Shown here piece after piece: positions 7,261 to 16,101 of a stretch of 64,000 nt of DNA. The notes beneath the pieces were generated by a model, which did no database searches, was not told the origin of the DNA, and worked only from the letters and a program-made list of their open reading frames with translations. Location of the stretch: contig JAEUTA010000021.1 of assembly GCA_016788205.1 (NCBI GenBank), positions 1 through 64,000 on the forward strand, in the 5' to 3' direction. This DNA comes from Flavobacteriales bacterium. GTDB lineage: Bacteria > Bacteroidota > Bacteroidia > Flavobacteriales_F > PHOS-HE28. The stretch's first letter is position 1, and every line of letters starts with the position of its first letter. The position numbers were made by a program, and so were the translations under genes.

Positions 7261-8728
7261 CCTCCCCCTTCTCCGCCACCCGCAGCTCCAGCGCTTCGTA
7301 GAGCACCTTGCCATCCACCAAGCCCACCGCCCAGGCCAGCACCGGCACCACGGCCACGAAGAGCAGCAGGCCCGGCACCAACGCCCAGCCCAACGTGCCG
7401 ATGCCCAGCGCCAGGGCCACCAGCGCCACCGCGTACACGAGCGCGCGCAGCCACAACGCGACGGGAAGGCCCACCCCGTAGAGCCGAGCGGCCAGCACCA
7501 CCTGGGCCAGTGCGGTCAGCACCTGCGTGGCCAGGCTGGCCCACCCGGCACCCTGCGCCTGCATGCGCGGGATCAGCACCAGGTTGAGCACGATGTTGAG
7601 CACCGCACCACCGCCGGCCAGCCAGTTCAACTGCTTCAGGCGCCCACCGGCGGTGAGCAACGTACCGAAGACGTAGGTGGAGCACACCGCCACGAAACAG
7701 GCGATGAGCAGGGCGAACACCGGGGCGCTCTGGGCCGTGTGCTCGGTGTAGCGCAGGTCCATGATGGCACGGGCGTTCACCGCACCGAACGCGGCCACGG
7801 CCACCGTACCGGTAAGAACCAAGCGCATGGCCAGCCGCACCAGTGGCGCCAGCGCGGCGCGCTCCCCTTCCTTCTGCCCCAGCATGCGGCTGAACATGGG
7901 CAGCAACAGGCCCGCCATCAGGTAGCCCAGCATGTTGAAGGCCTCGAAGAAGCGAAAACCCTGCGCGTAGATGCCGGCCTGCACCGCACCATCGGGCAGC
8001 ATGCGTTCCAGCATCAGCGTATCGATGCGGTAGTAGAAGGTCATCAGCAGGATCAGCAGCGCATAGGGGAAGCTCTGCCGCACCACCACCCAGGCGTAGG
8101 CGGGCTGCCAGGCCAGGCGCACACCACCGGCCAGCCGATGCACCAGCACATAGGCCACCAGCGCCGTGGTGCCATAGGCCACCGTTTGCGCCCACACGAA
8201 CCACTCCATGCGGAAGGGCGCACCCGCACCACGCCCCCACAGCAGCCAGCCCACCATGCCGATGAGCAGCACACGGTCCAGCACGCTCAGCAGGCTGTCC
8301 TGCTTGTAGCGTTGCGCCCCGGCGATGTTGCTGCGCAGGTATTGGATGGTGGCCACCAGCGCCTGGTTCACCACCAGCCAGCCCAGCAGGGCCAGCTGCG
8401 CACCGCGGAAGCCGAGCACCAGCCCCGTGCCCAAGGTGAGCAGCGCGTACAACACCACCAGCACGAAGCGCACACCCATGACACCGCCCACCGTCTTGCC
8501 CATCAGCTGCGTGTGCTGCGCGATGTGCCGCGTGTTCTGGTTGGTCATCCCCAGGTCCAGCACGATGTTGAGCAGGAAGCCCAGGCTCAGCAGCGCCGCA
8601 TAGGTGCCGTAGGTGGCGCTGCCCACCGCATCTTGCACCCCGGCATCGATGCCCAGGATGTAGAAGGGCTTCACCAGCAGGTTCAGCACCAGCAGCAAAG
8701 CGAGGTTCAGGAGGAAGCGGCGTTGCAT
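7247..8728 (-). CDS. Polysaccharide flippase (Wzx / MATE-like)
   Basis: A 493-residue membrane protein with about 12-14 hydrophobic segments, of the polysaccharide biosynthesis (Wzx, MOP superfamily) type. It would flip undecaprenyl-linked oligosaccharides across the inner membrane, feeding the Wzz/ligase genes in the same orientation downstream. I chose ATG 8728 because MQRRFLLNLALLLVLNLLV begins the first membrane segment; a longer frame to 8917 adds an unconvincing Cys/Arg-rich leader. The last codons (MER, stop) are encoded inside an 8-nt repeat array. The gene is separated by 200 bases from the Wzz operon, so it may have its own transcript. Confidence 0.8.
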   Translation of the reverse strand: MQRRFLLNLALLLVLNLLVKPFYILGIDAGVQDAVGSATYGTYAALLSLGFLLNIVLDLGMTNQNTRHIAQHTQLMGKTVGGVMGVRFVLVVLYALLTLGTGLVLGFRGAQLALLGWLVVNQALVATIQYLRSNIAGAQRYKQDSLLSVLDRVLLIGMVGWLLWGRGAGAPFRMEWFVWAQTVAYGTTALVAYVLVHRLAGGVRLAWQPAYAWVVVRQSFPYALLILLMTFYYRIDTLMLERMLPDGAVQAGIYAQGFRFFEAFNMLGYLMAGLLLPMFSRMLGQKEGERAALAPLVRLAMRLVLTGTVAVAAFGAVNARAIMDLRYTEHTAQSAPVFALLIACFVAVCSTYVFGTLLTAGGRLKQLNWLAGGGAVLNIVLNLVLIPRMQAQGAGWASLATQVLTALAQVVLAARLYGVGLPVALWLRALVYAVALVALALGIGTLGWALVPGLLLFVAVVPVLAWAVGLVDGKVLYEALELRVAEKGEGMER

Positions 8729-9153
8729 AAGGCGGGGTGAAGATGGGAAAGGTGGCGCGTACGAATGGATCAAAAGCACGCGATGACGAACGTCCGGGCC
8801 ACATGCGGAACGATCCGATAGCCCTTTCGGTGCCTGCCGAGCAAGGACCATGCAGGGCCAGAATGACGCGACACTTGGATGAACGGCTCTTACGCACCGC
8901 GCACAGGCCAGCGACAAACCGACTCACACTTCGCGCACGGGCTTGAGCCATGCAGGCGAGCCGATCAGGGGCTCCGTTCGATGGCGTAGACCAACGCGGC
9001 GATCATGCGTAGTGCAAGCTGCCGAGTACAATGTTGGCTCTGCACCTGGGCGCATCCGGGTGAACCGCACCTGAAGAAGTGAGACCGTGACGGCACGGAG
9101 CAGTAGGATCCCGATGGTACCGTGGGAACTTGCCGACGCCCTGTTCAACGATG
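8729..9153. other. Intergenic gap, no gene recognised
   Basis: 425 bases between the flippase start and the end of the large T9SS gene, both on the minus strand. The small frames here lack a plausible start, composition or signal. I see no clear promoter, terminator or repeat. Confidence 0.5.
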
Positions 9154-12100
9154 CTACTGCACGACCAGCCGCTGCGTGAAAGTGCGGTCGCCGACGGCCA
9201 TAGTGACCAGGTACACCCCCGCCCCCATCGTGTTCTTCAGGTTCACGGTCGCGCGCAACATACCATCCTGTGCAGGCAGTTGCTGCACCCATAGCTGTTC
9301 GCCCAAGAGGTCGAAGAACGACAGGGTCACGTGCTCCACAGCCGATGGCAGCTCATTCATGGCCACCATCACTTGTTCTCCGTTGTTCGGGTTCGGGTAG
9401 AGGACGGGGACGATATCGGCCACGTCGCTCGATCTTCCCGCAGTTTCAACCAGGCCGGAAGCTGGCACCACGGTCACGGTGCAGACCTCGCCCCATGGCT
9501 CATAGGGTCCGGTAACGAGGGGGCCGCCTACACACCATGTGTTCCCGTCGTCCATGCTGACACGCACATCCACTTCATAGGTGCGACCGGCGACCAAGGG
9601 AGCACCCGCAAGATCCTGGTTGATCAAGACCCAGTTACGGCTCACCGATGCGAAGCTCTCATAGGTCGGTTCGCCGGCCACGTTGCGGAACCGGAATTGG
9701 TACTTGTCATCGAGTGAAGCGGCCACATCACGCAGCGCATAGTACACGGGTGTCGCATACAGCTTTTGCCCACGGCCGGTGCTTCGCGAGACGTTGCAAC
9801 TGTAATTCCGTTCGGATGGGTCATTGATCAGCTCGGTGACCGGGCAATCCTCACGGGAGGGATCCAGTTTGAACCTGCAAGCGGGTCCCCAGCTTCGGCT
9901 CACACCGTTCACCTTGGCACGCACCCGCACGTTGAGGAGCTTGTTGCCTGGCAGGTGTGGAACGGTGGCGGGGTCCCAATCGTTGATGACGAAATGCGTG
10001 GCCCGGACAGGGCCTGGACGCACACGTTGCACCACGCGCTGGTGGCTCCGGAAATACACCTCGTTGAACGAGCCGTTGGGATCGTAGAACCAGAACTCGT
10101 AGCCTGTGTTCGCCGGCTGTGCGCTATTGGATGCGTTGGGTATCCAGGCCGCACTCACGTCAGGGTCCTCGGTGCAGCGCAGGTGCTGCCGCTTCAGCCA
10201 GTTGCGCTTATCACAGTCGGCGTCCACCACCTTCACCTGCCCAAGGCTCCAGCACAGGCGCTCCGTACCACTGATGGCACTTGAACCTCCTGTCCTGAAG
10301 TTATCGCTGTTGTCGATCAGGCGTGGACCGCTGGGGCCGCCCACCCGCACCACGTAGCCCCCGTGCACTGCTCCAATGCCATCGCCAGCGGCGTCGAGCA
10401 CGGAGACCTTGTAGCAATGCCCCTGTTCCACACAACAGCTGGCCGTGACCACGGTGTTGTTCGCCAGATCGGTGCCCGAACAAACGACCTCGTTGCTGGC
10501 ATAGTCCATCACGGACCAGGAGATGTCATCCCCGTTGTTATCGGTGTTGATGGACAGCGACAGGATATTCCCCGGAGCGCAGGGCGTGCCAGCGCATGCG
10601 CACGAGGTGCCGGAAATGACGAGTTCGTCATTGACCGTATTCGGGTCGTTGTCATCGCACGGATCGCCCAGGGACCCTGAAGTGCCCAGGCATCCATCCA
10701 GCCCATCACAGATCTCGTCACCGTCCGCATCCTCATTGGTCCCTTCGCAGGTACAATCGGTTCCCACCCGATCGTTCACCGTGCAATTGTCCCCATCGTC
10801 ACAAGCAGCGCCAACGACCAGGGTCACCGTGGCATCCCCATCATCACAATCGGGCCCGATCGGTGCTTCGGAGATCGGCACATAGCCTTCCGGTGGCACA
10901 CCACAATAGACGCGTTGCGCCCCGTAGACATGATCGTTGTCCCCGTCGTAACTGTACAGCGTTCCATGTTGTTGGTCAACGACGTTCACGTTGCAATCCA
11001 AGCTATCCAGCACATAGCCCGCCACGGGGTTGCACGCTGTTATCCGGTCGGCCGCGTCACCGAAACCATCGTTGTCCTGATCCGCGAAAAGGTGGGTGTT
11101 CGCAGCGCAGGGAACGGTGTAGCTCCCCAGGTCGCTCTGGCACGCCGGGTCGGTCGATAGGAAGATGAAGGAATAGGTCCCTGCGCGGAGCCCGGGAACG
11201 GTCACCACACCACTGGGGTCAATCAATTCCTGCGCGGTAGCACCGTTGGCATCCACGACCCGGAGGGTGCCACCGTTATGGCCTTGCGTGTTGGTCAGGA
11301 ACAGCGTGGCCTGCCCATCGGCTTGGCCGAACACGGTTTGCGCGCTGCCACCTATGGAGGCGAACATTCCACAACTTGGAAGTTGGTCCCCTACTTCCAC
11401 CACATGCTCCTCCACACATGCACCGCCACTGGTGCCAATGGCCACGGCATACTGCCCAGCGGGCGCACTTGCATGCCAGTGCGTGTCATCATCCCACACC
11501 ACGCTCAAGGACGCACCACCTTGCACGGCTACCACGGCGACCGCCACCGGACAGCCGAGTTGCGGCACCACGCCGCTGATGGAGCCCGGTGCATCCGGTG
11601 CCGCATTCGTGGTCGCGGGCGCGCCGCCCAGCGCGGGACAGGGGTCCACCGCGTGTGGAATGGCGAGCATTTCTCCCAACGGACCTGCATTGGCCACCAC
11701 GAAGTAGGACTCGGCAAGGGGCACATCCGCGAAGAGCAACGAGCCGCCGCTCACCACGGCCGTTATCCAATCACCCGTAGGCGCATTCCCCAGGTACAGA
11801 CGCGCCGAGACCGGAGGCAGGCAATTGGGTACAGGGAGCGAGTAGGCTACCGTAAGCGCACCGGTGCCATCACAAGGGTCATCGGGCAGGGTGGTATCAT
11901 CCGTCACCTGAAGGGTCATTTCATGCTGGGGTCCATAGGCTGGCACCGTGAACAGGAAGGTGGCGCACACCACGTGGCTTACATCGGCCACCTCCACCCG
12001 GTAATCTCCAGGGTTGATGTTCAGCTGGTCGTAAGTACAGCCCGAACCGCACCCGTTCAGCGTACGACCGAAACTGGCCCCGGTGTTCAGGTTGAAATAC

Positions 12101-12294
12101 CCGAGGTAGAAAACGTTGTTACTTCCTATGAAACGCAGGTATGCACTGCCTTGGCAACCGGCGTTCTGCGGCGGGTTGAACGAGGACACGTTCATGTCCA
12201 TCGTCACGCATTGTGCTGCGAGGGGCCGGTGGAGAAAGAGCGCGGCAACGAGCCCGATGATCACACCGAAGTAGTGGGGAGAATAAAGGCGCAT
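9154..12294 (-). CDS. Large secreted Asp/Cys-rich protein with T9SS sorting domain
   Basis: A 1046-residue exported protein. I chose ATG 12294 because it begins a good signal peptide ending LHRPLAAQ; the frame extends upstream without coding character. Residues about 400-600 hold Asp/Cys-rich calcium- or metal-binding-like repeats (DQDNDGFGD, DGDNDHVYG, DADGDEICDG, CDDNDPNTVND) of the kind seen in MopE-like and thrombospondin-type-3-like proteins. Later parts look like fibronectin/Ig-like strands with a conserved Trp/Tyr pattern. The final 85 residues are a T9SS type A sorting domain (VLYPNPNNGEQ, VYLVTMAVGD, FTQRLVVQ). Surface adhesin or matrix function is only a guess. Confidence 0.85.
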   Translation of the reverse strand: MRLYSPHYFGVIIGLVAALFLHRPLAAQCVTMDMNVSSFNPPQNAGCQGSAYLRFIGSNNVFYLGYFNLNTGASFGRTLNGCGSGCTYDQLNINPGDYRVEVADVSHVVCATFLFTVPAYGPQHEMTLQVTDDTTLPDDPCDGTGALTVAYSLPVPNCLPPVSARLYLGNAPTGDWITAVVSGGSLLFADVPLAESYFVVANAGPLGEMLAIPHAVDPCPALGGAPATTNAAPDAPGSISGVVPQLGCPVAVAVVAVQGGASLSVVWDDDTHWHASAPAGQYAVAIGTSGGACVEEHVVEVGDQLPSCGMFASIGGSAQTVFGQADGQATLFLTNTQGHNGGTLRVVDANGATAQELIDPSGVVTVPGLRAGTYSFIFLSTDPACQSDLGSYTVPCAANTHLFADQDNDGFGDAADRITACNPVAGYVLDSLDCNVNVVDQQHGTLYSYDGDNDHVYGAQRVYCGVPPEGYVPISEAPIGPDCDDGDATVTLVVGAACDDGDNCTVNDRVGTDCTCEGTNEDADGDEICDGLDGCLGTSGSLGDPCDDNDPNTVNDELVISGTSCACAGTPCAPGNILSLSINTDNNGDDISWSVMDYASNEVVCSGTDLANNTVVTASCCVEQGHCYKVSVLDAAGDGIGAVHGGYVVRVGGPSGPRLIDNSDNFRTGGSSAISGTERLCWSLGQVKVVDADCDKRNWLKRQHLRCTEDPDVSAAWIPNASNSAQPANTGYEFWFYDPNGSFNEVYFRSHQRVVQRVRPGPVRATHFVINDWDPATVPHLPGNKLLNVRVRAKVNGVSRSWGPACRFKLDPSREDCPVTELINDPSERNYSCNVSRSTGRGQKLYATPVYYALRDVAASLDDKYQFRFRNVAGEPTYESFASVSRNWVLINQDLAGAPLVAGRTYEVDVRVSMDDGNTWCVGGPLVTGPYEPWGEVCTVTVVPASGLVETAGRSSDVADIVPVLYPNPNNGEQVMVAMNELPSAVEHVTLSFFDLLGEQLWVQQLPAQDGMLRATVNLKNTMGAGVYLVTMAVGDRTFTQRLVVQ

Positions 12295-12444
12295 GGAACG
12301 TGCGTTTTTCGAGGCTAGAACTCCAGTGCAAGAAAACCGATGGAGGCGGCCCGTGCAATACCGGAAAACCCTTGGAACAATAGTTCCATATCCATTGCGG
12401 CTGGAGGAACCGAGCAACGTTGCAAGACGTGCGCTAACGCCCCC

Positions 12445-13233
12445 TCACGCCCCCATCATCTCCACCATGTAGCGCCAGTGCCGCTTGGGCATGTGGCGCA
12501 TCTGCAGCCCCAGGTTGCGCCGTTCGGGGATGTCCACACGGCGGAAATACGTCTTCCACAGGCGCACGTAGGAGCGCTCATCCGCCGCCATGGACACGGG
12601 CGTGGCGGGCAACATGCCTTGCGCATCGTGGAGCAGTTCCACGGGCACCACGGTACCTGCGCGGTGGTGCAGACCGTAGCCGCGCCGTTGGTCCGCGATC
12701 AGCCATTCCATGTCCGCATAGCGCGCGCGGAAGTGCGCAGCGATGAGCGGCAGCACATCGTACGCGGGGGCGATGGTGGCCGTCCACACCGCGTTGGTGT
12801 TCTGCTGGAACCGCACGAAGGCCTCCATCTGGTGCTTCTCGTGGCGCACGTGTTTCCGCCATTGGCGCAGCCCCAGCACGGTGGGGTCGCGCGGGTCGTC
12901 CACCGCGCCCCCGGTGAAGGCCAGCGTAAAGAGGTCCACGAGCAGCCGGTCCACCTCGGCGCGCTCGGCCAGGTGGCAGCACCACAGCTCGCGCACGCGG
13001 CGCGGACCCAGCAGCGTGCGGGCACGGGCCAGCACACGCGTGGCCTGCGCCTCATCCGTAGCCACCGCGCGCACGGTGCTGAAGAGCTCGCTCACCTGCG
13101 CGCGGTCGCGCACCACGGAGGCCGCTGCGCTCTTCTCGGCGAACACGGTGAACACCACGGTGAGCAGGCCCGGCCACGAACCATCGTACACGTAGTGTCG
13201 GGCGCGGTCCGGCGCGCACCAGGCCGGCTTCAT
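12445..13233 (-). CDS. DUF4130 (TIGR03915-type) DNA repair-linked protein
   Basis: A 262-residue soluble protein with the DUF4130 layout: YVYDGSWPGLLTVVF at the N-terminus, RHEKHQMEAFVRFQQ in the middle and an RRNLGLQMRHMPKRHWRYMVEM tail. The family is known for being encoded beside a radical-SAM protein and sometimes fused to uracil-DNA glycosylase. Its ATG overlaps the stop of the upstream radical-SAM gene as ATGA (13230-13233), showing tight coupling. No glycosylase domain is fused here. The biochemical role is unproven; a DNA repair or base-modification step is the usual inference. Confidence 0.85.
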   Translation of the reverse strand: MKPAWCAPDRARHYVYDGSWPGLLTVVFTVFAEKSAAASVVRDRAQVSELFSTVRAVATDEAQATRVLARARTLLGPRRVRELWCCHLAERAEVDRLLVDLFTLAFTGGAVDDPRDPTVLGLRQWRKHVRHEKHQMEAFVRFQQNTNAVWTATIAPAYDVLPLIAAHFRARYADMEWLIADQRRGYGLHHRAGTVVPVELLHDAQGMLPATPVSMAADERSYVRLWKTYFRRVDIPERRNLGLQMRHMPKRHWRYMVEMMGA

Positions 13234-14471
13234 GCGAAGAGGTCCAGTTGCGCGGCCTTCTGCCGCAGGGGTGCGATCAGGTGCGCGCGCAGCTTCTCCG
13301 GCCGGTGCACCAGCGCGTGCGCCGCGCCACCGAAGGTGAGGAAGAACCGCGCGCGCTTCAGCACCACGCCCATGCGCTGCAGGTGCTCCAGGCGCACGGG
13401 GCCATGGCGGCGCGCGGCCAGGATGAGGGCCACGCTCTTCTGCCCGATGCCCGGCACGCGCAAGAGCATTTCGCGCGGGGCATCGTTCACGTCCACCGGG
13501 TACAGGTACGGGTGCCGCAGGGCGTAGGCCGTCTTCGGATCCAGGTCCAGGTCCAGTTGGGGCTGTGCTTCGGAGAGCAGGTCGGCCACATCGAAGCCGT
13601 AGAAGCGCAACAGCCAGTCGCTCTGGTACAACCGGTTCTCGCGCACCATGGGCGTGCTGCCGGTGGCGGGCATGCGCGCATCGCTGCTGATGGGCACGTA
13701 GCCGCTGTAGTACACGCGCCGCAGCCGGTGCTGTTGGTACAACCCGCTGGCCAGGCTCAGGATGGTGCGGTCCGTATCCGGCGTGGCACCCACGATGAGC
13801 TGGGTGCTCTGCCCCGCCGGCGCGAAGAGCGGTGCGCGTTTCACCACCGCGCGTTCCTCCTGCAGGCCGGTGATGGTGCGGTGCAGGTAGCGCATGGGCT
13901 TGATGGCCTGTTCGTGGCTCTTCTCCGGCGCCACGCGCTGGAGCTCCGCATCGCTCGGTATCTCGATGTTGATGCTCAGGCGGTCCGCCCACAGCCCCGC
14001 TTCGTGGATCAGTGTTTCGCTGGCGCCGGGAATGGTCTTCAGGTGGATGTAGCCGTTGAAGCGGTGCACCGTGCGCAGCTCCTTGGCCACGCGCACCAGC
14101 CGCTCCATGGTGGTGTCCGCATCCTTGAAGATGCCGCTGCTGAGGAAGAGGCCCTCGATGTAGTTGCGGCGGTAGAAGTTGAGGGTGAGGTCCACCACCT
14201 CCTGCACGGTGAAGGCCGCGCGCCGCACATCGTTGCTGCGGCGGCTCACGCAATAGGCACAGTCGAAGATGCAGTGGTTGGTCAGCAGGATCTTCAGCAG
14301 GCTCACGCAGCGGCCATCGCTGGTGTAGGTGTGGCAGATGCCCATCTTGCTGGCATTGCCCAGGCCGCCGTTCTGGTTGGTGCGTGTGCTGCCACTGCTG
14401 GCGCAGCTCACATCGTACTTCGCGGCATCGGCCAATACGGCGAGTTTTTCGGTCAGGCGCGCTTCGTTCAT
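13230..14471 (-). CDS. Putative DNA modification/repair radical-SAM protein (TIGR03916-type)
   Basis: A 413-residue radical-SAM enzyme. The cluster-binding motif CIFDCAYC (CxxxCxxC) sits at about residues 68-75, preceded by the GGLGNASKMGICHTY signature of this family. The C-terminal part has a helix-hairpin-helix-like LLRVPGIGQKSVALILAAR segment, which suggests DNA binding. It is translationally coupled to the DUF4130 gene. A 9-bp stem-loop lies three bases before the start codon. Substrate and reaction are not known; the name follows the conserved gene neighbourhood with uracil-DNA glycosylases. Confidence 0.88.
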   Translation of the reverse strand: MNEARLTEKLAVLADAAKYDVSCASSGSTRTNQNGGLGNASKMGICHTYTSDGRCVSLLKILLTNHCIFDCAYCVSRRSNDVRRAAFTVQEVVDLTLNFYRRNYIEGLFLSSGIFKDADTTMERLVRVAKELRTVHRFNGYIHLKTIPGASETLIHEAGLWADRLSINIEIPSDAELQRVAPEKSHEQAIKPMRYLHRTITGLQEERAVVKRAPLFAPAGQSTQLIVGATPDTDRTILSLASGLYQQHRLRRVYYSGYVPISSDARMPATGSTPMVRENRLYQSDWLLRFYGFDVADLLSEAQPQLDLDLDPKTAYALRHPYLYPVDVNDAPREMLLRVPGIGQKSVALILAARRHGPVRLEHLQRMGVVLKRARFFLTFGGAAHALVHRPEKLRAHLIAPLRQKAAQLDLFA

Positions 14472-14474
14472 GAT

Positions 14475-14500
14475 CGACGGGATTGCTGGCGATCCCGTCG
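14475..14500 (-). promoter_or_regulatory. Stem-loop just before the radical-SAM start codon
   Basis: CGACGGGAT (14475-14483) and ATCCCGTCG (14492-14500) form a perfect 9-bp stem with an 8-base loop, ending 3 bases before the ATG on the minus strand. A TAGCTTTT, one base from TAnnTTTG, lies just upstream, so the mRNA could begin close to this hairpin. Possible control of translation or mRNA stability; not proven. Confidence 0.45.
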
Positions 14501-14620
14501 CCTAAAAGCTAGGATGCGCAATGCGGGTCGCCGACGGAGCGGGCCACATTTTCATCTCCGCGCCGTGTTGTGTGTTCCACCGGGAACGATGGACGCTCGC
14601 GCTCCTACCGGTGAGCGCGT

Positions 14621-14636
14621 ACCCCGTTCACGGGGT
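14621..14636 (-). terminator. Hairpin downstream of the 229-aa hypothetical gene
   Basis: ACCCCG TTCA CGGGGT forms a 6-bp GC-rich stem 20 bases after the stop of the minus-strand gene. There is no T-tract, so termination is only likely. Confidence 0.35.
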
Positions 14637-14655
14637 CATGTGCATGCGTGGTGCG

Positions 14656-15345
14656 CTATGCCGCCAGGCTTTCCAGCCACTGCATGCCGGGCGTACCGAT
14701 GTGCGTGGGGTTCTGGCGCTTCCACTCGGCCACCATCCAGCGCCGCTGCCCCGGAGAAAGGCAGCGTATCCAGCGCTCCATGTCCATGCGGTCCATGTCA
14801 TCCAACTGTTGGGCGAACATCTGGCCGTGGTTGATGAAGGTGTCCGCATGCACCACTTCGGTGCCTTCCTCCCAATACCCCAGGCACATGCCCTGGTTCA
14901 TGCCCACTTGCACGGACCATCGGCCGTTCACGGCCTCACCGGTCGGCTGGCAACTGTACGCGTAGTTCTCCGTGAAGAAGTCGCGCAGCCGTTCAAGGTC
15001 GCTCGTGGCGGGATTGAAACGCTGGCGGTACCGCTCGATCACGTGCCGGTCTATCCGGTACACCATTCCCCTATCCGCCAGTACCAAGGCGTTGATGCCG
15101 CCATCGAGGTCGTGGAACCAGGTGAGCGTGTGCACGGAGGTGCCTTTCTTGCGCTGCACCAGCAGCAACAGCCAATCGTTCTTGCGTTGCGAGGTCCAGC
15201 CGATCATATGCAGCCGGGCCTGTTTGGTGCGGATCATGTCCCGCCGGGCCTCGCGTTGCACGTTGATCAGCTTGTTGCGGATGGCCGGATAGTCCTTGCG
15301 GGCTTCGGCGATCATGTCTTCGAGGGGCATCGTAGCTACGATCAT
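14656..15345 (-). CDS. Hypothetical protein
   Basis: A 229-residue soluble protein that I do not recognise. It is rich in Arg, Met, Trp and Asp and has a mixed alpha/beta look, with LLLLVQRKKGTSVHTLTWFHDLDGG-like strands near residue 60-85, a HVIERYRQRF helix near 105 and a Met/Asp-rich C-terminus. No signal peptide or membrane segment. Base composition is like its neighbours. A second in-frame ATG (15330, MPLEDM) is an equally good start. The gene probably has its own transcript, as both flanking gaps are over 100 bases. Confidence 0.65.
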   Translation of the reverse strand: MIVATMPLEDMIAEARKDYPAIRNKLINVQREARRDMIRTKQARLHMIGWTSQRKNDWLLLLVQRKKGTSVHTLTWFHDLDGGINALVLADRGMVYRIDRHVIERYRQRFNPATSDLERLRDFFTENYAYSCQPTGEAVNGRWSVQVGMNQGMCLGYWEEGTEVVHADTFINHGQMFAQQLDDMDRMDMERWIRCLSPGQRRWMVAEWKRQNPTHIGTPGMQWLESLAA

Positions 15346-15465
15346 GGCCGTGTGTAGTTCTGGTTATTGGATGTGCCGATGAACAGGGGACCCGTGTGCC
15401 GCTCGGGCGCATGCCGTGGGCTGCGCTGCGGGTGGCTGGTGAACGGGGTCATGGGTGTGTGGGGA

Positions 15466-16101
15466 TCAAGCAGCGCTGGTACCGATGGACAACCCCGTGG
15501 CCAGATCGCTCACCGGGCTGCTGGTATTGGCCCCGTGCGCATCCACGCGGAAGGCGTAGTACTGCAGGGGGTCCAGGTCGGTGGCGAGGTAGCGGCTGCT
15601 GGTGGTGGCGCACAGCAGGTGCCAGTTGCGCTCGTCGTTGACATTGCCCTTGCAGAAGTAGACGTTGTAGAAGCGTGTGCCCCTCACCGGCTTCCAGCTC
15701 AGCTTGATGGTGCAAGGCATGGTCCCGCTCTTCGCCACCAGGCTCATGGGGGCGTTCATGGAGGTGATGTGGGTCGATGGCCGCGCCACCTCGAAGCCCG
15801 AGCGATGAATGATCTGTGGATCACCCTTCGCTACGACAGTCACGTAAGCGGCAAGCTCGCGGATGATATTGGTCAACTCCTGTTGACGGAGGTTCTTGTG
15901 CAGGTAAGCGGCCCGGGAACCACCATCTTCCACCTCCAAGATGCACTTCAACAGGGCTTCGCACGCTGCATCGAGTGTTGCCAGCGGTGGGTCCGGCGCT
16001 GGGAAAGCCGGGTCGGCCGTCATTCTCGCAAGGAGCCCCCTGCCGATGCCGAGCACGTCCTGTGCGTTCTTGTTGCGGAGGTCCGTCTTCACCTTGGCCA
16101 T
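15466..16101 (-). CDS. Fibronectin type III domain protein
   Basis: A 211-residue protein without a signal peptide. Residues about 1-110 are mostly helical and unrecognised; residues about 115-205 look like a single fibronectin type III domain (CTIKLSWKPVRGTRFYNVYF, then YLATDLDPLQYYAFRVDAHG). Similar small FnIII proteins are common in Bacteroidota and often occur in several copies, but their role is unknown. Start ATG 16101 is followed by lysine-rich MAKVKTDLRNK. A 13-bp stem-loop lies 29 bases upstream. Confidence 0.7.
   Translation of the reverse strand: MAKVKTDLRNKNAQDVLGIGRGLLARMTADPAFPAPDPPLATLDAACEALLKCILEVEDGGSRAAYLHKNLRQQELTNIIRELAAYVTVVAKGDPQIIHRSGFEVARPSTHITSMNAPMSLVAKSGTMPCTIKLSWKPVRGTRFYNVYFCKGNVNDERNWHLLCATTSSRYLATDLDPLQYYAFRVDAHGANTSSPVSDLATGLSIGTSAA

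Noticed and set aside
8924..9292. 122-residue minus-strand frame overlapping the end of the large T9SS gene
   Set aside because: No domain or plausible start, and it overlaps a well-supported gene.
12445..14253. A single 602-residue minus-strand frame over the radical-SAM/DUF4130 region
   Set aside because: Only its last 262 residues are coding; the rest is an out-of-frame reading of the radical-SAM gene, which is real in another frame.
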